DNA of 64,000 bases, taken from contig CATLJY010000183.1 in the NCBI GenBank assembly GCA_949987705.1, positions 51,369 through 115,368 on the forward strand, given 5' to 3'. The position numbers and the translations under genes were made by a program. How positions within the stretch are numbered: the first letter of the stretch is position 1; each line of letters opens with the position of its first letter. The notes below the pieces were generated by a model that ran no database searches, was not told the DNA's origin, and saw only the letters and a list, made by a program, of their open reading frames with translations. Of this stretch, positions 12,073 through 21,616 are shown piece after piece. The stretch comes from Thereva unica (lineage: Eukaryota > Arthropoda > Insecta > Diptera > Therevidae).

Positions 12073-13371
12073 ATTCTCGGTTTTGCTCTTTGGGGTTTGC
12101 GTACCTAATCGCTTGTTTTTGAGGAGTTTAGAGGCGGGGGTGTATGGTGCCTTGGTTTGGGAAGTTGTTCCCTTTTTCTTTCTGATGGAGGAGGGTGATG
12201 GAGTTTGTTGGCCAACGTTGGGGCTCTTGTACTCACAAGCACCGTTAGTTTGGAACGAGCCTTGGGGGCTATTTTGGTCGGCGCACGTAGAGTTGCATGC
12301 GGACCATATCGTTATTAGATGATTGATTAGGAATAGAGCGACTGTGTTTAAGAACGTACGAATGACATTTAGACTGGGGATCTCAGAGGCATAAGTTTCA
12401 GGGGCCATGGGGGCCGAATCCATGGTGGATTGTTTTACTACGGTTGGCCGTGGTATCGCTTGAAGTGGTACTATTACATATTTACTGGTTGGGACCAGTG
12501 TTAGGTTAAGGGCGGATATGGACACTGGGATGTGGGTACTGTTGAGAATGCTTAGCGGAACTGTGTCCTTTCCCTTGGGTAAAAGGCTATTTGAGAGAAA
12601 GACTCCGGGTTTTAGTTCCTGAGACAGACAGACCATTTCTTCCTTTAAGTTTAGCGGCACTGCGATTATTTGTTGGGTACGGGCCGGCACTCGTGTCGCC
12701 AGTCCCAATTCTATCTTAGTCCGTATAGGTTCCTGTTGACTTTCGATTTTGTCAGTCGACCTTTGGGTTTTGCAGTCAGCCTCCGAGTTAGGGGCCTTGG
12801 AGACAGTATAGGTTTCCATACTGTGCCTCACTTCGACTGCCCGTTCTTTGGGCGAATGCTCGTCGAATGTCAATGGAACGCTAAACTCTTCAGGGTTTGT
12901 TATTGTACGAGGGAACTTCAAACTTCGGTTAGGCCCCTCTACGTGGCAATTATCCGAGATGAAGTCGTACCCTAATAATCCATCGTTCAGAAAGTCTGGT
13001 GTATCCTCTACTACCTGGAAAGAGCTAGGGATTTTAGTGGGGAGGTCGAAATTTCCTTGACAGCTCCCTATGGTTTCTGTAGTTCCGGCAGGGGTTAGGA
13101 GGGTGCATTTTTCCTCCTGGTTTATTTTGACCTGGGATTTAAGTCTATTTTGTTTGATGACGCTTACCTCAGCGCCGGTGTCTACTACTAATTTGACTTT
13201 GCCTTTACGGCTGATATCTAAGGGTAAGGTAGCTAGTGGAAGTTTGACTCGGGGCGACTGAGGTGTACCCTTGGGAGTGTGTGGACTTATTGTTGTCGGG
13301 CCAGGGAATTTTGGCTCGACGGCTCGTCGTTTCCCTGCTGCTTTTCTTCCCACATTCTCTTCTGAGCGCAC
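12070..13371 (-). pseudogene. pol: Element A pol, part 1: aspartic protease and linker
   Basis: 434 codons in the -1 frame relative to gag, overlapping the gag end by about 85 bp as expected for a -1 frameshift product. The aspartic protease active site is VDTGA at about residues 63-67, with a GLLGYDF flap-distal block near 131-137. A long linker follows, with an unusual hydrophobic stretch at about residues 336-358 (12297-12366) and a lysine-rich end. The frame stops at 12070-12072, while the RT frame is open across the same place. A 1-nt indel near 12070-12085 therefore separates protease from RT. Confidence 0.88.
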
Positions 13372-15356
13372 TCGCTCACTACGTGGCTACGGCGGCCACA
13401 AAAATCGCACTTTCGGCTTACCTGGTACACTCGTGGGGTTCTATTACTAGGTGCGTTTGGATTGGGTTGGCCCGATCCGGGGTGAGGACTCCTTCTATTG
13501 TCATCAGCCCTACCCTGGGAGTTCATATAATTATTCGGCGGGTAATTTTGAGGTGGCCTGTTGTTGTAATTATTATAGGGGTTTTGTGAGGGGGGCCCGT
13601 TCCTGACCATTGCTTGATTATGTTCATACTTAAGTCGGCGACACTCTCTGACGTCGTGCCCATAATTTTGGCAGTGTGAACATAATGGGGTGTTTTTACG
13701 CTTCATGCATTCGCTGTATGTGTGTCCCCGTCGTCGGCAGAAGGTGCATGTTATGTTAGCGAGTGTTTGGGACTGTGTAGATCTGTTGGAAAAGGAACTA
13801 GGCTGAGGTACTCTTTCTTGTGTTTGATTAACGAAGTGTTGAGTTGTCTGTGGTGCGGGCGTTGGTGACTGATAGATGGGGTATTGTTGTGGTGTTAAGG
13901 GCGGTGGTGACTGGTATATGGAGTGTTGTTGTTGTTGTATGAGCGGTGGTGGCAATGGAGTGTTAGCAGATGGGGCTGAGTTAGGGGGTATCAGCGATGC
14001 CGTGGGGGTGATTCCATGCGTGGGTGCCCAGCTTATATTACTTTGGAAGGGATTATTTTGTGAGAGGGGGATCCCAGAGGGCGGATTGCTGGGTACTGGC
14101 TGACTCATAGCGTACGTCGTGGGGGTTGTGTTAGGCTGCAGGTGCATGACTGTTAGTTGCAGGCGTTCCATATCTAATGCCTTTTGTATTAAAGTGTCCA
14201 GGGTTTGTTCTTCTAAGGTAAGAAGGTATTGGCAGAGGTAGGGGTTATTGACCCCGCTTTTAAGAGCATCTTTTGCGAAGTCATTAAGTTGCGCCTGTAC
14301 TGTTTGGGCACTTGCGGCACCGTACTTGGTGGTGGCCGCCTCTTTGCAAGATTGTAACATCTGCTTAATTCGAGCCGTGAAGGCTACTAGGGTCTCTAAA
14401 GGATATTGCCGCAGAGTGATTAGTTTGTTTACCAGTTCCTGGTAGGTTTCTCTGGGCAGGTATGTCTGATTAAGTAATTTTTCAGCCTCTTCGAATGTGG
14501 CTGGTTGAGTGGAGGCTATTAATTGGTAGGCTTCGCCTCGTAGCCTCGTGGGATAGATCTGTAAAAAGGCTGGTTTGTCTGTGTCGTTCAGACACTGAAC
14601 CACGCGGTGACAACATCCCAAAAACGTTTGTAGATCTATCACTATATTGGGGGATTGACCGCCTGAGAAAATAGGAACTAATTCGGAAGTGAGACGGGCG
14701 ACTTTTGTATAATCCGCCATTTTGAGGGGCTTTATATTTTTATAGGCGGGATCTTCTAAGGTAAGCTCCTTTTCGGAGTCTGAAAATGATACACTAACCC
14801 AATTTAGTAGCACTTCGCCCTTACTTGGGTCCCTGACGCTACTCGCAGAATTATCTAATTCCTGCCTACTTAAATTTTGGGGATCTTCTATTTCCTTACT
14901 TTCTAGCGGGGTTAGGCCCGGGAATTCTTTAAAATCCTGGATCTCCTGTACGAACTTCTTGGTAGCTTCTCTAAACTGATCTATCTGGGCGAGTCTTTGC
15001 CCGTGGCTCTTAGCTACTTGTTTATTGAGTAAGTCGTACTGGGGGATCGAAGATTTTTTGCCTTCCCTGGCTTCGTTATACAAATGGTCTAAATAGGCTT
15101 GTAGACTTACTTGACTAGGTCCTGTTCTTATTCGCCCGCTGCGTAGTCTGCTTGGTGATAACGGTGCAGTGAGTGGTGTTGTGGATGTGCCTGGTGTGGC
15201 AATGGGCACCTGTAGGGCTGCTACTGTTGATTGTAGTTCAGGAACTGTTGATTGTAGTGCTGGGGTAGAAGTAGCTGGAATTACGGCTGTGGTTAAGGAT
15301 GGCGTTTCTGGATCGCTGGAGCTGGAATCGTTGAGTGGATTTTCGCTGTCCGACAT
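13287..15356 (-). CDS. gag: Element A Gag polyprotein
   Basis: 689 residues from the ATG at 15356. Gag forms the particle and binds the RNA genome. The N-terminus is serine/threonine- and proline-rich. The middle carries a gypsy-type capsid region (a leucine-rich TFLGCCHRVV and TYLPRETYQELVNKL area). A proline/glutamine-rich linker leads to three zinc knuckles of the form C-x2-C-x4-H-x4-C: two adjacent (CTFCRRRGHTYSEC, CSHCQNYGHDVREC) and a third near the C-terminus (CDFCGRRSHVVSEC). Three knuckles is more than the usual one or two. The start is chosen at the first ATG. The gene ends inside the pol overlap and is intact. Confidence 0.93.
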   Translation of the reverse strand: MSDSENPLNDSSSSDPETPSLTTAVIPATSTPALQSTVPELQSTVAALQVPIATPGTSTTPLTAPLSPSRLRSGRIRTGPSQVSLQAYLDHLYNEAREGKKSSIPQYDLLNKQVAKSHGQRLAQIDQFREATKKFVQEIQDFKEFPGLTPLESKEIEDPQNLSRQELDNSASSVRDPSKGEVLLNWVSVSFSDSEKELTLEDPAYKNIKPLKMADYTKVARLTSELVPIFSGGQSPNIVIDLQTFLGCCHRVVQCLNDTDKPAFLQIYPTRLRGEAYQLIASTQPATFEEAEKLLNQTYLPRETYQELVNKLITLRQYPLETLVAFTARIKQMLQSCKEAATTKYGAASAQTVQAQLNDFAKDALKSGVNNPYLCQYLLTLEEQTLDTLIQKALDMERLQLTVMHLQPNTTPTTYAMSQPVPSNPPSGIPLSQNNPFQSNISWAPTHGITPTASLIPPNSAPSANTPLPPPLIQQQQHSIYQSPPPLTPQQYPIYQSPTPAPQTTQHFVNQTQERVPQPSSFSNRSTQSQTLANITCTFCRRRGHTYSECMKRKNTPLCSHCQNYGHDVRECRRLKYEHNQAMVRNGPPSQNPYNNYNNRPPQNYPPNNYMNSQGRADDNRRSPHPGSGQPNPNAPSNRTPRVYQVSRKCDFCGRRSHVVSECAQKRMWEEKQQGNDEPSSQNSLARQQ

Positions 15357-15906
15357 CAACTATTGGGCAGGGATGAAGCCCGCGTAAGTCCCTCGATGAA
15401 ATTACAATGGGGGTGAGCGCGTGCCCGCCTGGGACAGAGGCACCGTGGATGAACACCCCCGAGCGAAGATTTTAGGAAAGCTGAAGGCCTTTAACTTACT
15501 GGCCTCACTTTAATTACAGGTTGGTAATGATGGAGGGTTAATAGTCGAAGCCCTTGATGATTTTTAACGTTGATTCTTGTTGCTATAACTGGGGATTCCC
15601 ACGTCGGGGGAGCGTCTGTAGTTAGAACGTCCCCTTGTTGGTTCTTAACGAACTTTATCCTGGGCAGGGATGAAGCCCGCTTTAGTCCACCGGTGGCACC
15701 TTTGGGTGCGTTGCAGGGCAGGGAGGTTTCTACCACCTATAGTTGTAACTGCCCTGTTCGTTGTTCGCATAGGATCCGGGGTCAGTGCCTCTTTGATCTC
15801 GTGCCCTCAGAACTAGGCTCAGTTACTGAGTTTAAGGGTTAGGGTGCCAACACCCAGCGCTTGACCAAATTATAGGCTCGCTCGGATCCTACCGGCTGCG
15901 CCAAAA
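15357..15906 (-). promoter_or_regulatory. Element A 5' leader with candidate splice donor
   Basis: The 550-bp untranslated leader between the primer site and gag. A GTAAGT donor-like site on the element strand lies at 15494-15499 (ACTTAC on plus) and could pair with the acceptor just upstream of env. A 19-nt hairpin-forming block, GGGCAGGGATGAAGCCCGC on plus, occurs twice (15365-15383 and 15662-15680); the first copy sits 8 nt upstream of the gag ATG. Confidence 0.6.
15884..15903 (-). promoter_or_regulatory. Element A primer-binding site (tRNA-Ser type)
   Basis: On the element strand it reads TGGCGCAGCCGGTAGGATCC, complementary to the CCA-ended 3' terminus of an insect serine tRNA. It is 3 nt inside the 5' LTR. 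The tRNA match rests on recalled tRNA-Ser 3' ends and is close but was not searched. Confidence 0.85.
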
Positions 15907-16784
15907 TGTTGTATTATTAATACTGCAATTCTTTTTGCTTGCGGTTCGTTAACTTTGTATATGCACTGGTTTTAATCAAATATTCTTGCTTTGAACTTGG
16001 GTTTTATTTATTTTGAAATAACACCGATGTTAGTTAAAGAAAATTGTATTTTGTATAAATTGAGGATTTACTACACTTTTATTTTTATTACATATAGAAA
16101 TAGCAACACAAATACAACACACAAATTATAAACAGAAATATTCTTTGTAGCGATTTTAATTTTCTTACAGAACTTTTTAGAAATTAATTCCTCGACGCGC
16201 CCGCCGCCGTCGATCGTTAAAAAAATTAACACTTCTAGCACATTAAAATTATTTTCGGCAACCAAAAATCAGCCGCCGCCGAACGTGCTTGGAATAATCC
16301 TTTTTAAATTTTCGGACAACGCCCGCCGCGTATGATGGTTTAGACAACACTTAATTGACTTCTTAATTATCACGCCAACGAGCCCGCTCGTGATTCGGAA
16401 AAGGGAAAAAACTTTTCCCACGCCGCAAGGAAAAAGCTGCCGATCTCGGCAGAAAACAGATTTTCTTACCGCCCGAATGTGCAGCAAGCAAACAGATTCG
16501 AGCTGAAACCTGACACCTGATTCTGATAAGAATAATGTTTATGTTGATCCACGGTGTTTATCACCGTGGATTTCTACGAAATTATTGCAACGGAAAAATG
16601 TGTAATATTGCATTTGAGTTTCCCGTGTGATAATTTTTTAATGAATGTTAGGAATTTAAAAATGGAGAAGAACGAAATATAAGGGCAGGAATTTATACTA
16701 TACTTATACTTTTTGGGAATAAAAAATGATGATTGATTTTACTTGATTGTTAGATTCTTAAAAATGAATTTTTTGTTCGTAACA
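15907..16784 (-). repeat. Element A 5' LTR
   Basis: 878 bp, TG...CA-type ends, paired with 3890-4774. It is the upstream LTR in element orientation and so should hold the promoter. It is followed by CCCC, matching the 4 bp before 3890. Confidence 0.95.
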
Positions 16785-17454
16785 CCCCTTAAGGGATGAA
16801 TTTCGAAACATCGCTTTATAGTGGATGTCCACGCCATTATAGGGATGCACTGTCAAAATTTCAGCCTTATAGCTCCAGCGGTTTGGGTAAACCCCATTTC
16901 ACCCCCTTAGGGGATGAATTTCGAAAAATCGCTTCTTAGCGGATGTCCACGCCATTATAGGGATGCACTGCCAAAATTTCACCCCTATAGCTCCAACGGT
17001 TTGGATAAACCCCATTTCACCCCCTTAGGGGATGAATTTCGAAAAATCGCTTTATAGTGGATGTCCACTCCATTATAGGGATGCACAGTCCAAATTTCAG
17101 CCCTATAGCTCCAGCGGTTTGGATAAACCTCATTTCACCCCCTTAGGGGATGAATTTCGAAAAATCGCTTTATAGTGGATGTCCACGCCATTATAGGGAT
17201 GCACTGTCAAAATTTCAGCCCTTTAGCTCCAGCGGTTTGGGTTGTGCGTTGTCTGTCAGTCAGTTACTTTTTATACAATAGAAAAAAAAAAGTAAAGATA
17301 AAAAATCCCCTTACAACTTATTTAACCCCATTTCACCCCCTTAAACCCGTTTTTTTTCTCCATAAAAAGTAGCCTATGTCCGTCTCCAAGGTCTAAACTA
17401 TGTCTGTAGCAAAGTTCATCAAAATCGGTTTAGTGGTTTAGGCGTGAAAGCGTA

Positions 17455-17487
<33 letters not shown>

Positions 17488-17519
17488 GTTACTTTCGCAT
17501 TTATAATATTAGTAAGGAT
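16785..17519 (+). mobile_element. E1 Helentron-like element, right part
   Basis: About four more ~118-bp monomers (to about 17240). The conserved 3' tail follows: a TCAGTCAGTTACTTTTTATA block, a TCATCAAAATCGGTTTAGTGG block, an (ACAG)n microsatellite and the terminus TTTATAATATTAGTAAGGAT. The tail end is an imperfect inverted match of the family 5' tip (ACTAGCATAAAACCCGCG versus ACTAATATTATAAATGCG). Confidence 0.8.
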
Positions 17520-17614
17520 TAACATAAAAAACAACTTCGTGTAAACAAATAACAAAAAATAAAGTACTCCAGATGACATAAAAAACTTCAATACATTTGC
17601 TATAAAAATTTCAA

Positions 17615-17751
17615 ATATATATTCGCAAGTGGTTCATTGGCTGTTTAGATTCTTCCATGATGAAATATGAATTAAAAGGTTTAGTTATCCTTTTAATTCA
17701 TATTTCATCGTTGAAGAATCTAAACAGCCTATGCACCACTTTCGAATATAT
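17615..17751. repeat. Small fold-back (hairpin) element
   Basis: Two arms of about 60 bp are inverted copies of each other, with TGGCTGTTTAGATTCTTC on the left and GAAGAATCTAAACAGCC on the right. They are separated by a 9-nt loop after GAATTAAAAGG. The stretch is AT-rich and non-coding, and may be a MITE-like remnant. Confidence 0.8.
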
Positions 17752-18006
17752 CCAGGAATCACATAATATTTTAATTTATTTATGATAATTTTTTATTAAT
17801 GTTTCGGATGGATTCCATTCACTAGCGGTATTTTTAGAAAAAATTGTCCGTGTAAGAGCACCCCTTAAGAAGTAGCTTTATTAATGCCTGTTTTGGGATA
17901 TATTATAAAAGGTAGTGAAACTATAAAAGGAGGAGTAGGGGAGTAAAATAACTAGAAATGGAGTAAAATACTTCCATGGTAGTAAAAACGACAGCACTGA
18001 TTCCTG

Positions 18007-18282
18007 CAATGCAGACGCCACTCTCAAAATTCAGGTCATATTCTTTTCATATTTTCGCAATGTAGACGCCGCTCTTAGCATTCATTTCATCCTCTCGCAC
18101 ACCATCGCTGCTATCTGTTGCTGGAGCTCGACCAAATTTTACTTACATATCTGGTCTGGGGCACTTTTAGTCGAGGTCCAGCAACTGACAGCAGCGATGG
18201 CGTGCGAGAATATGACATGAATTTTGAGAGCGGCGAGAGCATTGCGAGAATATGAAATGAATGCTGAGAGCAGCTTCTGCAT
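18007..18282. repeat. Imperfect inverted repeat built of sub-repeats
   Basis: The left arm (about 18007-18135) and right arm (about 18165-18282) are imperfect inverted copies around a short non-repeated centre. Each contains variants of a CGCTCTCAGCATTCATTTCAT sub-repeat and the CACACCATCGCTGCT block (right: AGCAGCGATGGCGTGCG). The order of sub-repeats differs between arms. The small ORF across it is an accident of the repeat. Confidence 0.7.
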
Positions 18283-18914
18283 GTCAACATTGAAACCCAA
18301 TCCCTTCCACCAAGCGCGGGCTATTTTGCCTCGCACACATAGAATTATACGCTGCTGTTTCTAGGGGCAGCTAAACCAAAAGTTGCCATGCTCTAGGCAG
18401 TTGTAATTGCGACTTTCAGCATAGGGGGTTAACTCCCACTTAGCACTTCCACTCTAGGCCACTACGCTGAAAATCGTAATTCGATTAAAACGTCACTTTC
18501 TTCAACTCAAAAAACTTGTCACAAATCACGACTCGACATTCAGAACAGGAGCCTACGTTTCGGCGTTTCGCCTATTCGACTGGGAATCTGTATTTTACCT
18601 ACACATCTGGGGTAGTATCCCAGTAGGGAAAATCGCAAGTATTTACTGTGGGGAGTCGATTTGGAAGTACTTCTTTATTACGTGTTTTCTGTAATGGCTT
18701 ATAAGTAATGCAGAGGAGAATGGGTTTGGTGACCAAGCGTTTGATTTCGCGCAAAAAGCGTGTTGAAAAGCTTGGTGCTGGTGGTTTTCTTTGTTAATCA
18801 TCTCAGTTATCTCAGCCATTAAGTTTTTGATCTTTAATGTATAAACATATACATATTTGAATTTATGTTTATGATATAAATATAAATCGCTTAATTTTAC
18901 TTCAAGCTACCCCA
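18283..18914. other. Non-coding stretch with a short inverted repeat
   Basis: No gene is seen. AATTGCGACTTTCAGCATAG (about 18405-18424) is an imperfect inverted copy of a segment near 18465-18484. A palindromic GGAAGTACTTC occurs near 18661. Confidence 0.5.
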
Positions 18915-19194
18915 CCCCTTCACGCCTATCGCAACTAAATTACATTACAAAAATGTACAGTATAATAACTTTGTATTATGAGTTTAATAATAAATGTAGT
19001 ATAAGTACTTCCAAAACACATTCTATGGAAGGGAAAAAAGAAGTACTTCCCAGCCTAGGCCATCGCCGTGTTAATGTAATGCCTTTTTTGTACTGGGTGG
19101 AAGTACTGAACTGCTTCTGTAGAAGTAGTTTTTTCAGTACTTCCATTCCCTACTAGTATGTTATATTATTTTCTATGTATTATATATTATGTAC
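18915..19194 (+). repeat. Dispersed repeat family F, copy 1
   Basis: A ~280-bp non-coding repeat whose reverse complement recurs at about 53050-53330. It is rich in AAGTACTTCC-type palindromes. Its 3' end is cut by E2 at 19195, because the copy at 53 kb continues past this point. Confidence 0.85.
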
Positions 19195-21616
19195 TAGCAT
19201 AAACCCCGCGTGCCTTGCAACGCCTTTAAATAAAAACTGTTTATTATGTGCAATGTTTTCCTTCAAAAAAAAAAAAAAACAAAAAACAAAAAAAAACAAA
19301 AAAAAAACAAACAAAAAAGTCAGCTGTTATTATCCCTAAAAAGGGTTTCTTATAGTGCATTTTTTTAATACATATGGTAAACAAATTCCTGCGTATATCA
19401 CCTCTGCTCAACAAATCTGCAAGTTTTGAAGCAGAGATTGGCATTATATGTCATCAAGAGAAGTGACATTTTAGGGTTTGACGAACGCTCGTTAAGTTTG
19501 TTCACCTATTTACGTGGGTGAATTATGTAGCAATCACAAATGAATATTAAATAAAATGAATTTCAAGTCATTCATTTCTTCGTGATTATAGGGATGCACT
19601 GTCAGCCCTTCAGCTTCAGAGTTTTGGATTAACCCCATTTTATCCCCTTAGGGGATCAATTTCGAGTAATCGCGTCTTAGAGGATGTCCACCTCATTATA
19701 GGGATGCATTGTCCAAATTTCAGGCCTATAGCTCCAGTAGTTTGGTAACCCCATTTCACCCCTTTAGGGGATTAATTTCGTAAAGTCGCTTCTTAGTGAA
19801 TGTCCACATCATTATAGAAATGCATTATCAAAATTTTAACCGTTTAGCTCCAGCGGTTTAGGTTAACCCCCTTGGGGAATAAATTTCAAAAAATCGCTCC
19901 TAAGTGGATGTCCACGTTATTATAATGATGCACGGTCAAAATTAAAGCCCTTCAGCTTCAGCAGTGTGGGTTAACCCCATTTCACCCCGTTAGAGAATGA
20001 ATTTCGCAAAATCGCTTCTTTGTGGATGTTCACGTCATTAAGGGGATGCACTGTCAAAATTTCAGCCCTATAGCTCCAGCGGTTTGGGTAAACCCCATTT
20101 TACCAACTTAGAGGAGGAATTTCGAAAAATCGCTTTCTAGTGGATGTCTACGTCATTATAGGGATGCACTGTCAAAATTTCAAACCTGTAGTTATAGCGG
20201 TTTTGGGTTGACCTAATTTCACCCCGTTAGGGGATGAATTTCGAAAAAACGGTTTATAGTGGATGTCCACGCTATTATATGGACGCACTGTCAAAATTTC
20301 AGCCCTATAGCTCCAGCGATTTTGGGCTGACCCCATTTCACCCCCTTAGGGGATGAATTTCGAAAAATCGCTTCTTATGAATAATAAATAAAATGAATTT
20401 CCAGTCATTCATTTCTTCGTGATTATAGGGATGCACTGTCAAAATTTCAGCCCTTCAGCTTCAGAGTTTTGGATTAACCCCATTTTATCCCCTTAGGGAT
20501 CAATTTCGAGTCCACGTCATTATAGGGATGCATTGTCCAAATTTCAGCCCTATAGCTCCAGTAGTTTGGTAACCCCATTTAACCCCTTTAGGGGATGAAT
20601 TTCGAAAAATTGCTTCTTAGAGAATGTCCACGTCATTATAGAGATGCATTATCAAAATTTCAGCCGTTTAGCTCCAGCGGTTTAGGTTAACCCCATTTAA
20701 ACCCCTTAGGGAATAAATTTCAAAAAATCGCTCCCAAGTGGATGTCCATGTTATTATAGTGATGCACGGTCAAAATTAAAGCCCTTCAGCTTCAGCAGTG
20801 TGGGTTAACTCCATTTCACCCCATTCGCCCCATTTCGCAAAATCGCTTCTTAGTGGATGTCCACGCTATTATTGGGACGCACTGTCAAAATTGCAGCCCT
20901 ATAGCTCCAGCGGTTTTGGGTTGACTCCATTTCACCCCCTTTGGGGATGAATTTCGAAAAATCGCTTTATAGTGGATGTCCACGCCATTATAGGGATGCA
21001 CTGTCAAAATTTCAGCCATATAGCTCCAGCGGTTTGGGTAAACCCCATTTCACCCTCTTAGGGGATGAATTTCGAAAAATCGCTTTATAGTGGATGTCCA
21101 CGCCATTATAGGGATGCACTGTCAAAATTTCAGCCCTATAACTTTAGCGGTTTAGATAAACCCAATTTTAGCCCCTTAGGCTCTGAATCTCAAAAATCGC
21201 TTCTTAGTGGATGTCTACGTCATTAAAGGGATGCACTGTCAAAATTTCAGCCTTATAGCTCCAGAGGTTTGGGTAAACCCCATTTCACCCCCTTAGGGGA
21301 TGAATTTCGAAAAATCGCTTAATAGTGGATGTCCACGCCATTATAGGGATGCACTGTTAGCGGTTTAGGTTGTGCGTTGTCTATCAGTCAGTTACATTTT
21401 ATACAACAGAAAAAAAGTAAAGAAAAAAAATCCCCTTACAACTTATTGAACCTCATTTCACCCCTTTCAACCCTTTTTTCTCCATAAAAAGTAGCCTATG
21501 TCCGTCTCCAAGGTGTAAACTATGTCTGTAGCAAATTTCATCAAAATCGGTCCAGTGGTTTAGGCGTGAAAGCGTAACAGACAGACAGACAGAGTTACTT
21601 TCGCATTTATCATATT
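19195..21616 (+). mobile_element. E2 Helentron-like element
   Basis: The 5' tip is ACTAGCATAAACCCCGCG. A unique head with an A-rich run follows, then a diverged tandem array from about 19580 to 21370 and the conserved tail with (ACAG)n. The final bases (AGTAAGGAT) are missing and E3 begins immediately. The array is more diverged than in E1 and E3, so E2 is probably older. It contains an internal partial restart near 20385, where the head-array junction block is repeated. Non-coding. Confidence 0.8.

Larger units (their letters stand above)
3890..16784 (-). mobile_element. LTR element A: Ty3/gypsy with env
   Basis: A full-length endogenous gypsy-type element on the minus strand, about 12.9 kb. 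It has two LTRs of 885 and 878 bp with TG...CA ends, a tRNA-Ser-type primer site, gag, pol and env. The target duplication is CCCC (3886-3889 and 16785-16788), inside a monomer of the E1 array. The two LTRs differ at only a handful of positions plus one small indel block, so insertion is fairly recent. Gag and env are open. Pol is broken by one frameshift and one in-frame stop, so this copy could not move by itself. A 2-kb non-coding stretch between env and the 3' LTR is unusual. Confidence 0.95.
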
